DNA of 45,505 nt from an uncultured Pelagibacteraceae bacterium (GTDB lineage Bacteria; Pseudomonadota; Alphaproteobacteria; Pelagibacterales; Pelagibacteraceae), in assembly GCA_902584685.1 (NCBI GenBank), contig CACIAP010000007.1, positions 1 to 45,505 on the forward strand, given 5' to 3'. Made by a program: the position numbers and the translations under genes. The notes under the pieces were generated by a model, which had not been told where the DNA came from, did no database searches, and was given only the letters and a program-made list of their open reading frames with translations. Within the stretch, counting starts at the first letter, position 1, and every line of letters starts with the position of its first letter. Below are positions 1 through 6,887 of the stretch, piece by piece.

Positions 1-2
1 TT

Positions 3-572
3 TCTTGTACGATTATAATACTTTTAATATTGGCTAAATTAAGTTTGATAGACAGTTCAATAATTTCAAACCAATCAATTTATCTAATTATATTTATACT
101 TTTACTACTATTGTTACTAAATATTTTTAATATTTTAATGCTTGGGGATAGTGGAGCTTACTTACTTGGTTTTTTTATGGGTTTTATTATAATAAGTTCT
201 CATGCTAGTAACCCTAATATTTCTCCATATTTCTTTATTTCATTAATTTGGTATCCTTGTTTTGAAAATTTATTTTCAATTTTAAGGAAAATTAACAGGG
301 AATTTTCACCTTTAAAACCTGATAGTAAACATTTACATCAACTTGTTTTTTTCTTTTTAACAAAGAAATTTAATTTTAAATTGATTATTTCAAATAATTT
401 AAGCAGCGCAATTATATGTTTTTTTAATTTTTTGATTATTTATATTTCTGCCTTAAATCCAAGTAGTACAATTTTTCAGATAAAATTAATAGTAACTTCA
501 ATTATTTTCTACAATGTTATTTACGTGATTTTGTTTAGGTTTTATAAATTTGACTTAATATCTAAAAAATAA
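3..572 (+). CDS. MraY/WecA-family sugar-phosphate transferase (5' partial)
   Basis: This is the C-terminal part of a membrane enzyme that moves a sugar-1-phosphate from a UDP-sugar to undecaprenyl phosphate, the first step of lipid-linked polysaccharide synthesis. The frame is open to the window edge, so the TTG at 30 is not a real start and the gene begins upstream. The family motif MLGDSGAYLLGF (about 138-173) and the later KPDSKHLHQL (about 319-348), matching the family's HIHH loop, are both visible. Hydrophobic segments surround them. The last 18 bases overlap the convergent glycosyltransferase gene. The exact sugar cannot be told. Setting: surface polysaccharide cluster. Confidence 0.8.
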   Translation, partial: SCTIIILLILAKLSLIDSSIISNQSIYLIIFILLLLLLLNIFNILMLGDSGAYLLGFFMGFIIISSHASNPNISPYFFISLIWYPCFENLFSILRKINREFSPLKPDSKHLHQLVFFFLTKKFNFKLIISNNLSSAIICFFNFLIIYISALNPSSTIFQIKLIVTSIIFYNVIYVILFRFYKFDLISKK

Positions 573-1223
573 CTTAATCATTGAAAATAAAATTTTAAGA
601 CCATCCTTAAAAGCATTTACCTTTTTTTCTCCTGCAATTCTTGCCCTCTCATAAGACTTACTTGTACCAATTTTTAAATTAGCTCTTTTAGCTTTTATAG
701 GCAATTCAACACAAAATGAAAAATCTTTTGATGATAACTCAAGTTTTTTTGCACAAGATGTTCTTCCTAATACATAAGTATAAAGAATGTCAGTTATTTG
801 TAATTTAAAAAAAACCTTTCCCAAAAAAGTAAAAACATAATTACCAATTAATGTGATGAAAGTATCATCGTCACTTCCACAATTTTTTTCATATCTAGAG
901 GCAAAAACGAAATCATAATTATCATTTTTAAGTTTGCCAATCATGAAATCTAATTCTTTTGGATCGAAAGAACCGTCAGCGTTGAAAATACAAAAGAATT
1001 CCGTCTCAACTGTTTCGATTCCCTTATTTAATGCATCACCATAACCTTTGGATTCCTGAAAAATGATATTACAATTATAATTTTTTACAGCCTCAATAGT
1101 TAATTTATCTGAGCTTTCTAATACAATATTTTTCTTAAAATCAAAATTCTCTAGCTCGTCTAATACTTTTGGCAAAGATTCGTTCTCGTTTTTGGCTGGT
1201 ATTATTAAAGTAAGATCACTCAT
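555..1223 (-). CDS. Family 2 glycosyltransferase
   Basis: A GT-A fold glycosyltransferase of 222 residues, resembling the dolichyl/undecaprenyl-phosphate sugar transferase group. The N-terminus TLIIPAKNENESL is the typical nucleotide-sugar binding start. NADGSFDPKEL lies where the metal-binding acidic motif is expected, followed by FASRYEKN. The C-terminus is hydrophobic (FSMIKLFFRY) but has no clear multi-span membrane domain. The start is placed at the ATG ending at 1223, not the TTG one codon upstream. The gene converges on and overlaps the preceding transferase by 18 bases. Probably adds a sugar during surface glycan assembly; donor and acceptor unknown. Confidence 0.8.
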   Translation of the reverse strand: MSDLTLIIPAKNENESLPKVLDELENFDFKKNIVLESSDKLTIEAVKNYNCNIIFQESKGYGDALNKGIETVETEFFCIFNADGSFDPKELDFMIGKLKNDNYDFVFASRYEKNCGSDDDTFITLIGNYVFTFLGKVFFKLQITDILYTYVLGRTSCAKKLELSSKDFSFCVELPIKAKRANLKIGTSKSYERARIAGEKKVNAFKDGLKILFSMIKLFFRY

Positions 1224-1331
1224 CAAAATTTGACCACATATAATTGATTAAAATTCAAAAACAACAAAATTTAAATCTAGAGATATATTTTTTTAATTCA
1301 ATATACTAATGAATACATTATAGATAGTTAA

Positions 1332-3017
1332 ATGGTTACTAATTATTTAATATTTTTAGCAAGTTATTTTTTAATAGTTTTATCTGTAGTTGGTCATGGT
1401 ATTTTAGCAATTAAGTTTACAAAAATAAATGTGTTATCAGATGAAATAGGCTTTGTCGGTTTAGTTGGAATTTTTTTCTTGATATTATATTCATATATTA
1501 CCCATTTTTTTATAAGCCACAATTACTTACATAATATAATTTTTATCTTTATTGGCCTCATATCTGTTTATTATTTTAGATCTAAAATTTTAATTAAAAA
1601 GAATCTTATTTTTTTATTTTCAGTTTTCTCAATAATTTTTTTATCTTTTATAATATTTAAAACGCATGATGATTTTGGTTATTATCATTTCCCCTATAGC
1701 TTCTATCTAAATAAATTTTCAATGATTATTGGAATCGGACCTTTAAACCATGGATTTAAGACACCTTCATCTATTTTTTACTTAAACTCATTATTTTATT
1801 TACCTTACCTTGAATATTATCTTTATCATATGGGGGCTATATTGATTTTAGGATTTTCCAATATTATTTTAATTATGAATATTAAAAATTATATAGATAA
1901 AAAAAAAAATTCTCAGTTTCTTTTTCTTAATTTACTTGCTTTCGTTTTTATAAATGTTTTTTTTTATCGTATATCAGAGCATGGCACTGATAGATCTGCG
2001 CAGATATTAATTTTTTTATTCTTCATATATATTCTTCATTTAAGAGGGAGCTATAAAATTTATGATAAAATTTTACCGAAATTAATAATATTATTAAGCA
2101 TAGTTATTTCCTTAAAACTTTTTTATATTTTATATCTCATTTTTATAATTCCATTCATTTATTACATAGTTAAAGACGATAAAGCTTACCTATTGAATAA
2201 AATTTTCAAAACTCCTCTGTTTTATTTTGCTACATCGTTAGGCATTTGTGTTGTTTTAGTTTATTTTTTTAACACAGGGTGTTTATTATACCCAGTAGAA
2301 CAAACATGTATAAGTGGGGTAGAATGGAGCATCCCAAAATCTGAGGTAAGTGCTCTCGACACTCACTATCAATGGTGGTCAAAAGCAGGTGGTGCACCAG
2401 GATATAAATCACCAATTGAAAAAGAATTATATATTCAAAATTTTACTTGGTTTTCAAACTGGATTGATAGATATTTTTTTAATAAGATGTTAGATTTTCT
2501 ACTTGGTATCTCTTTAATTTCAATTATATTTGTAATTATTTTTAAATCAAAAAAACAAAATTTAGAGTTAAAAAGTTTTAAAAGTAATTCTTTATATTAT
2601 TGTTTATTAATTTTTTTGTTAATAGAATGGTTTTTTACTCACCCATCTCTCAGATACGGGGGTTACGTAATATTCACACTTATTTTGTTTATACCATTAA
2701 GTTATTTTTTATCGAATTATGAAATTTCAAAAAACTTTAAAAAAAAAATAACAATCATAATTGTTCTTGTAAGTTCAATTTTTATTATAAGAAATGTTGA
2801 TAGAATTATTTACGAGCTTAACTTTTATCAGGCAAATTTTAAAGAAAATATGTTTTATTTCACTGACAAGAAACATTTTAGAATTGATGCCAAAATAATA
2901 GATCTTTTAATGATCTATAATAATTGTAACCAAACTATAAATAAATGCAAAAATAACGAAGACTTTATTATTAAAAATTCTTATGGGAAAATGATATTAC
3001 TTAAAATTAGAAATTAA
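1332..3017 (+). CDS. Large multi-spanning membrane protein, possible GT-C type
   Basis: Unrecognised 561-residue integral membrane protein with many hydrophobic helices from the first residues to about 490. Between early helices lies THDDFGYYHFPY (around 110-120). A conserved acidic pair in the first outer loop is typical of GT-C glycosyltransferases that use lipid-linked donors. A middle loop has NTGCLLYP followed by a second Cys and a Trp-rich stretch, suggesting an exported, perhaps disulphide-bonded loop. The last 80 residues look soluble and carry another Cys pair (NNCNQTINKC). Its setting among polysaccharide genes supports a role in glycan synthesis or transfer, but the function is inferred only. 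Confidence 0.6.
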   Translation: MVTNYLIFLASYFLIVLSVVGHGILAIKFTKINVLSDEIGFVGLVGIFFLILYSYITHFFISHNYLHNIIFIFIGLISVYYFRSKILIKKNLIFLFSVFSIIFLSFIIFKTHDDFGYYHFPYSFYLNKFSMIIGIGPLNHGFKTPSSIFYLNSLFYLPYLEYYLYHMGAILILGFSNIILIMNIKNYIDKKKNSQFLFLNLLAFVFINVFFYRISEHGTDRSAQILIFLFFIYILHLRGSYKIYDKILPKLIILLSIVISLKLFYILYLIFIIPFIYYIVKDDKAYLLNKIFKTPLFYFATSLGICVVLVYFFNTGCLLYPVEQTCISGVEWSIPKSEVSALDTHYQWWSKAGGAPGYKSPIEKELYIQNFTWFSNWIDRYFFNKMLDFLLGISLISIIFVIIFKSKKQNLELKSFKSNSLYYCLLIFLLIEWFFTHPSLRYGGYVIFTLILFIPLSYFLSNYEISKNFKKKITIIIVLVSSIFIIRNVDRIIYELNFYQANFKENMFYFTDKKHFRIDAKIIDLLMIYNNCNQTINKCKNNEDFIIKNSYGKMILLKIRN

Positions 3018-3057
3018 TTAATTGATTTTTAAAAATTTTCAAAGTTAAAAAAAAGAG

Positions 3058-3084
3058 TTAACAAATGTTTAAAAAGAATATAAT
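3058..3084 (+). promoter_or_regulatory. Candidate promoter for gmd-fcl
   Basis: A perfect -10 box TATAAT (3079-3084) has TTAACA (3058-3063) upstream, with a rather short 15-base spacer. The gmd ATG is only 8 bases past the -10 box, so transcription would begin almost at the start codon and the message may be nearly leaderless. No Shine-Dalgarno sequence is visible. Confidence 0.4.
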
Positions 3085-3092
3085 AGGTATTC

Positions 3093-4142
3093 ATGAATAA
3101 AAAGATAGCCCTAATTTTTGGTATAACTGGCCAAGATGGCTCTTATCTTGCTGAATTTTTGTTAAAAAAAAAATATGTTGTTCATGGTGTAAAAAGAAGA
3201 TCATCTTCAATAAATACTGCAAGAATTGATCACATCTATCAAGAACCAAGTCAGAAATCTCGAAATTTTTTTCTTCATTATGGAGACATTACAGACTCAA
3301 CTTCAGTTTCAAAAATCATTAGGATGATAAAACCACACGAAATTTACAATTTAGCAGCACAATCGCATGTAGCTGTATCTTTTGAAGTACCAGAATATAC
3401 TGCTAATGCAGATGCACTTGGTGCTCTTAGAATACTTGAGGCAATAAAGTTTCATAAATTAGAAAAAAAAACAAAATTTTACCAGGCTGGAACATCTGAA
3501 ATGTTTGGAAAAGTCCAAGATATGCCTCAAAGTGAAAAAACCAATTTTTATCCGCTAAGCCCCTATGGTGTTGCGAAACTTTACGCTCATTGGATAACTA
3601 AGAATTATAGAGAGGCTTACAATATTTTCGGATCAAACGGTATTCTATTTAATCATGAAAGTCCTAGAAGGGGAGAAACTTTTGTGACAAAAAAAATAAT
3701 TAAAGCACTTGTAAGAATTAAACTGGGGTATCAAAAAAAATTGATATTAGGTAACCTCGACTCCAAAAGAGATTGGGGGCATGCAAGAGATTATGTAGAA
3801 GCTATGTGGAAGATACTTCAGCAAAAAAAACCAGATGATTTTGTAATAGCAACTGGAAAACAATATAGCATAAGACAATTCATTTATTTTGTGGCTAAAA
3901 AACTTAATATGAAAATTGTTTGGAGAGGAAAAGGTTTGAATGAAGTCGGCTATGATGTTTTAAACAAAAAGAAAATAATTTTTGTAGATAAAAATTATAT
4001 AAGACCTCTTGATGTCAATACATTATTGGGAAACGCCGCAAAAGCTCGAAAAGAATTGAAATGGAAACCCCAAATAAATATTCATACACTTATTGATGAA
4101 ATGATAACTGAGGAAATGAATATTTTCACCAATGATCAATAA
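3093..4142 (+). CDS. gmd: GDP-mannose 4,6-dehydratase
   Basis: Converts GDP-D-mannose to GDP-4-keto-6-deoxy-D-mannose, the first step to GDP-L-fucose. It is a short-chain dehydrogenase of 349 residues, normal for the family. Visible are the NADP-binding GITGQDGSYLAEFL (10-23), the family stretch VKRRSSSINTARIDH, the catalytic GTSEMFG (T134, E136) and SPYGVAK with Y158 and K162. NHESPRRGETFVTKK follows, as in known Gmd proteins. Its end overlaps fcl by 11 bases, so the two steps are translationally linked. A run of ten A bases lies near codon 25. It probably supplies fucose or a related deoxysugar for surface glycan. Confidence 0.95.
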   Translation: MNKKIALIFGITGQDGSYLAEFLLKKKYVVHGVKRRSSSINTARIDHIYQEPSQKSRNFFLHYGDITDSTSVSKIIRMIKPHEIYNLAAQSHVAVSFEVPEYTANADALGALRILEAIKFHKLEKKTKFYQAGTSEMFGKVQDMPQSEKTNFYPLSPYGVAKLYAHWITKNYREAYNIFGSNGILFNHESPRRGETFVTKKIIKALVRIKLGYQKKLILGNLDSKRDWGHARDYVEAMWKILQQKKPDDFVIATGKQYSIRQFIYFVAKKLNMKIVWRGKGLNEVGYDVLNKKKIIFVDKNYIRPLDVNTLLGNAAKARKELKWKPQINIHTLIDEMITEEMNIFTNDQ

Positions 4143-5061
4143 AAGAAGTAAAATTTTTGTAGCAGGCCATAAAGGTATGGTTGGTTCAGCGATTACAAGA
4201 AAATTAAAAAAGATGGGCTTTTCAAGAATTATTTTCGCTGATAAAAAAAGATTAAATTTACTTGATCAAAATAAAGTTTTCAAATTTTTAAAAAAAAAAA
4301 AACCAGACTTAGTAATTGTTGCAGCTGCTAGAGTAGGAGGGATACAAGCTAATTCTAGTTTTAAGCAGATATTTATTTATGAGAATCTACAAATTCAAAA
4401 TAATTTAATTCATGGTTCATTTCTTGCAAAAGTAAAAAATCTTATTTTTCTAGGATCCAGTTGTATCTATCCAAAATTTTGCAAACAACCTATGAAAGAA
4501 AGTTATTTACTCAGTGGTGAATTGGAAGAAACAAATGATGCTTATGCTATAGCTAAGATAGCAGGTATCATGATGTGTTACAATTATTCTCTTAACTATA
4601 GATTGAATTATAAATCTTTAATGCCACCAAATTTATTTGGACCTGGAGATAACTATGATTTGAAGAATTCTCACTTTTTTCCAGCTCTATTAAAAAAAAT
4701 TTATCAAGCAAAGGACAAAAGAAAAAAAACCCTAAGTATTTGGGGGACTGGTAAACCTAAAAGGGAATTAATGTTCGTAGAGGATTTTGTTGATGCTCTA
4801 TTTTTCTTTATGAATAAAAAAATAAAGGAGCCTTTCATTAATATCGGTGTTGGAAAAGATTTTACTATAGAGTGGTATGCTAAATATATTATGAAAAAAT
4901 TAGGGGTAAAACTGAAAATTTCTTATGATAAAAACAGACCGGACGGTATGCCAAAAAAATGTCTAGATATAAGCCTAGCAAAAAAATATGGCTGGAAACC
5001 AACGAACAACCTAGACTATGGTTTTGATCTAACATTAAGAGATTTTCTTAAAAAAAGATAA
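4132..5061 (+). CDS. fcl: GDP-L-fucose synthase
   Basis: A bifunctional epimerase-reductase that turns the Gmd product into GDP-L-fucose using NADPH; 309 residues, normal length. It shows the Rossmann motif GHKGMVGSA (12-20), LGSSCIYP with the conserved Ser and C111, and the catalytic YAIAK (Y138, K142). The start overlaps gmd by 11 bases. Codons 53-57 contain a run of 13 A bases (4290-4302), a possible slippage site in a surface-sugar gene. The gene is followed by an AT-only inverted repeat and then by the 5S rRNA promoter, so it is the last gene of the polysaccharide cluster. Confidence 0.95.
   Translation: MINKRSKIFVAGHKGMVGSAITRKLKKMGFSRIIFADKKRLNLLDQNKVFKFLKKKKPDLVIVAAARVGGIQANSSFKQIFIYENLQIQNNLIHGSFLAKVKNLIFLGSSCIYPKFCKQPMKESYLLSGELEETNDAYAIAKIAGIMMCYNYSLNYRLNYKSLMPPNLFGPGDNYDLKNSHFFPALLKKIYQAKDKRKKTLSIWGTGKPKRELMFVEDFVDALFFFMNKKIKEPFINIGVGKDFTIEWYAKYIMKKLGVKLKISYDKNRPDGMPKKCLDISLAKKYGWKPTNNLDYGFDLTLRDFLKKR
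4290..4302 (+). repeat. 13-base poly(A) tract inside fcl
   Basis: An uninterrupted run of 13 A bases encodes four lysines of FLKKKKPDL in fcl. The frame is intact here. Runs this long can cause replication or transcription slippage, but the whole window is A-rich, so it may simply reflect composition. Confidence 0.9.
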
Positions 5062-5078
5062 TTTTAAGTTAAAATTAT
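5058..5078. repeat. AT-only inverted repeat after fcl
   Basis: Two perfect 10-base arms (ATAATTTTAA and TTAAAATTAT) surround a single G, beginning in the last codons of fcl and ending three bases before the 5S promoter. As RNA it could fold with a small loop, but it contains only A-T pairs and no T-run follows on the plus strand. It is weak as a terminator for fcl. Confidence 0.5.
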
Positions 5079-5080
5079 TA

Positions 5081-5108
5081 TTTACAACTTATTAATTTTA
5101 AGTATAAG
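5081..5108 (+). promoter_or_regulatory. Candidate promoter of the 5S rRNA gene
   Basis: TTTACA (5081-5086) and TATAAG (5103-5108) are separated by 16 bases, a good match to the vegetative sigma consensus. A start about 6-7 bases downstream falls at 5114-5115, the first base of the predicted 5S helix I. The 5S gene would therefore have its own promoter, and transcription would begin at the mature 5' end. Confidence 0.55.
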
Positions 5109-5113
5109 TCTTA

Positions 5114-5231
5114 TGCCTGGTAATTATTGCGAAGGTGTAATACCCGATCCCATTCCGAACTCGGAAGTCAAGCCCTTCTGCGCCGATGGTACTTTGTCTT
5201 AAGACATGGAAGAGTAGGACGTTGCCAGGCT
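5114..5231 (+). rRNA. rrf: 5S ribosomal RNA
   Basis: Recognised by the conserved internal sequence CCCGATCCCATTCCGAACTC and the later GCGCCGATGGTACT. Terminal helix I is closed by GCCTGG (5115-5120) with CCAGGC (5225-5230). Length of about 118 bases fits bacterial 5S. No 16S or 23S gene is nearby in the 5 kb upstream, which is polysaccharide DNA, so the rRNA genes are split. The rpmJ start codon lies only 9 bases after helix I, leaving no room for a terminator. Ends are accurate to one or two bases. Confidence 0.95.
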
Positions 5232-5239
5232 TATCAATT

Positions 5240-5365
5240 ATGAAAATAAAAAGCTCCCTCAAATCACTTAAAAAAAGAGATCTTAACTCAAAGCTAGTTA
5301 AGAGAAGAGGAAGGGTTTACATAATTAATAAAAAAAACCCAAAATTTAAAGCTAGACAGAAGTAA
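5240..5365 (+). CDS. rpmJ: Ribosomal protein bL36
   Basis: A 41-residue large-subunit protein with the typical start [14 protein letters not shown] and core [21 protein letters not shown]. It lacks the CxxC...CxxxxH zinc residues, as do many proteobacterial L36 proteins. The ATG lies 9 bases after the closing helix of the 5S rRNA, and the only SD-like bases upstream (AGG at 5227-5229) are within the 3' strand of that helix. The gene therefore appears to share the 5S transcript. The next gene starts 3 bases after its stop. Confidence 0.95.
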   Translation: MKIKSSLKSLKKRDLNSKLVKRRGRVYIINKKNPKFKARQK

Positions 5366-5368
5366 TAT

Positions 5369-5479
5369 ATGGATAACGAAAACCATAAAAAAACATGGGA
5401 TAATTTTACTAAGTTTGTTCTTTGGGGGACAATTTCAGTCATTGTTATTTTAACACTTCTAGCTATTTTCTTACTATAA
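5369..5479 (+). CDS. Small aa3-type cytochrome c oxidase subunit IV-like membrane protein
   Basis: A 36-residue protein with a short polar N-terminus (MDNENHKKTWDNFTKFVLWG) and one membrane helix over about residues 17-36. The pattern of a His-Lys-x-Thr-aromatic motif, then F..F/L...KW-G-T, then a helix ending LLAIFLL matches the small subunit IV of alphaproteobacterial aa3 oxidases. The assignment rests on this short pattern. It sits 3 bases after rpmJ and 5 bases before pntAA, apart from any oxidase genes in this window. It overlaps an apparent upstream extension of pntAA, which is rejected as a result. Confidence 0.6.
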   Translation: MDNENHKKTWDNFTKFVLWGTISVIVILTLLAIFLL

Positions 5480-5484
5480 TTAAA

Positions 5485-6573
5485 ATGATTGTAGGTTCCA
5501 TTAACGAAGACAGAAAAATTGAGAGCAGAGTTGCTATTACTCCAGATAACGTAAAAAAATTTATTGGACTAGGTTTAAAAGTATTAATAGAGAAAAATTA
5601 TGCTGGACACCTTGGAATAGACGATAATGAATACGTGTCTTCAGGAGCAGAAATATCTGAAGATAAAAAAAAAATTTTAACTAATTCTAATTTCATACTT
5701 CAATTTAATTTACCATCTGAGGATAATTTAAATTCTTTGAAAGAAAATCAAAATTTAATCGGAGTTTTTAATCCTTACACTAATAAAGAAATTATCTCAG
5801 GTTTATCAAAAAAGAAAATCAATGTATTTTCGTTAGAATTGCTACCAAGAATTACCAGAGCTCAATCGATGGATATTCTTTCATCACAAGCCAATTTAGC
5901 TGGATACAAAGCTGTAGTAGAAGCTTTTGCAAACTTTAAAAAAGCGGTTCCAATGATGATGACAGCAGCAGGAACAATACCAGCTGCAAAAATTTTAGTT
6001 GTAGGCGCAGGCGTTGCAGGATTACAAGCGATCGCAACTGCAAAAAGAATGGGTGGTATAGTTTTTGCAACAGATGTAAGGATGTCATCTAAAGAACAAG
6101 TTGAAAGTTTGGGAGGCAAATTTTTAACTGTAGAAGGCGCAGAAAATCTTGAAACCTCAGGTGGATATGCTAAAGAAACTTCGGATGAATTTAAGAAAAA
6201 GCAAGAAGATCTTCTTTCTGAAACATTGAAAAAAATAGATATTGTTATTTGCACAGCGTTAATACCTGGTAAAAAAGCTCCCATAATCATTAAAGAAAGT
6301 ATGATTAAAAATATGCAGCCAGGTTCTGTAATTTATGATTTAGCGGCTGTTCAGGGTGGAAATACTGCAGCAACTAAAGCAGATGAAGAAGTTGATTTTA
6401 ATGGGGTAAAAATTATGGGTGAGAAAAATATTTTAAATAAACTTCCAGCTTCAGCTTCAAACTTATACTCGAAAAATATTTTTAATTTTGTATCAAATCT
6501 TTACGACAAAGAAAAAAAGAATGTTAATATCAATTTAGAGGATGAAATAATTAAGGAAACATTGGTAAAGTAA
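5485..6573 (+). CDS. pntAA: Proton-translocating NAD(P) transhydrogenase, alpha subunit part 1
   Basis: NAD(H)-binding domain I of the membrane transhydrogenase, which uses the proton gradient to make NADPH from NADH. It has 362 residues, usual for the split alphaproteobacterial form. It starts MIVGSINEDRKIESRVAITP and shows the Rossmann segment VVGAGVAGLQAIATAKRMG, then ATDVRMSSKEQVESLGG and YDLAAVQGGNTA. The start is set at 5485, because the longer in-frame ORF from 5422 runs through the oxidase-like peptide and lacks family similarity. pntAB begins two bases after its stop. Confidence 0.95.
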   Translation: MIVGSINEDRKIESRVAITPDNVKKFIGLGLKVLIEKNYAGHLGIDDNEYVSSGAEISEDKKKILTNSNFILQFNLPSEDNLNSLKENQNLIGVFNPYTNKEIISGLSKKKINVFSLELLPRITRAQSMDILSSQANLAGYKAVVEAFANFKKAVPMMMTAAGTIPAAKILVVGAGVAGLQAIATAKRMGGIVFATDVRMSSKEQVESLGGKFLTVEGAENLETSGGYAKETSDEFKKKQEDLLSETLKKIDIVICTALIPGKKAPIIIKESMIKNMQPGSVIYDLAAVQGGNTAATKADEEVDFNGVKIMGEKNILNKLPASASNLYSKNIFNFVSNLYDKEKKNVNINLEDEIIKETLVK

Positions 6574-6575
6574 CT

Positions 6576-6887
6576 ATGGAAATAGACCCATTTATTTTTA
6601 GATTAAGTATTTTTATATTATCAATTTTTGTTGGTTACTATGTTGTATGGAGCGTCACTCCTTCATTACATACTCCTTTAATGTCAGTAACCAACGCAAT
6701 ATCTTCAGTAATTATTGTTGGAGCTATTATCGCCTCATTGGCTGGTACAAATTTAAGTGTTTTTAATCAATCTAGTATATTTGGATTTTTAGCTATTGTA
6801 TTGGCAGCGATAAATATTTTTGGCGGATTTTTGGTCACACAAAGAATGTTAGCAATGTACAAGAAAAAAAAGAAAGATAAAAAATGA
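6576..6887 (+). CDS. pntAB: NAD(P) transhydrogenase, alpha subunit part 2
   Basis: The membrane part of the alpha subunit, 103 residues, split from pntAA as in most alphaproteobacteria. It has three to four membrane helices and the family stretch TPLMSVTNAISSVIIVGAI (about 35-53), which forms part of the proton channel, followed by the helix around NIFGGFLVTQRMLAMY. A lysine tail (KKKKKDKK) ends it. The last four bases overlap the pntB start, indicating coupled translation. Confidence 0.95.
   Translation: MEIDPFIFRLSIFILSIFVGYYVVWSVTPSLHTPLMSVTNAISSVIIVGAIIASLAGTNLSVFNQSSIFGFLAIVLAAINIFGGFLVTQRMLAMYKKKKKDKK

Noticed and set aside
4132..5061. fcl as a frameshifted gene because of its 13-A run
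   Set aside because: The frame is intact through all catalytic motifs to a normal stop.
5058..5078. Inverted repeat after fcl as an intrinsic terminator
   Set aside because: The stem is entirely A-T, the loop is one to a few bases, and no T-run follows on the plus strand.
5422..5484. In-frame N-terminal extension of pntAA from 5422
   Set aside because: The extra 21 residues overlap the oxidase-like peptide in another frame, and PntAA proteins begin at the MIVGSINED sequence at 5485.
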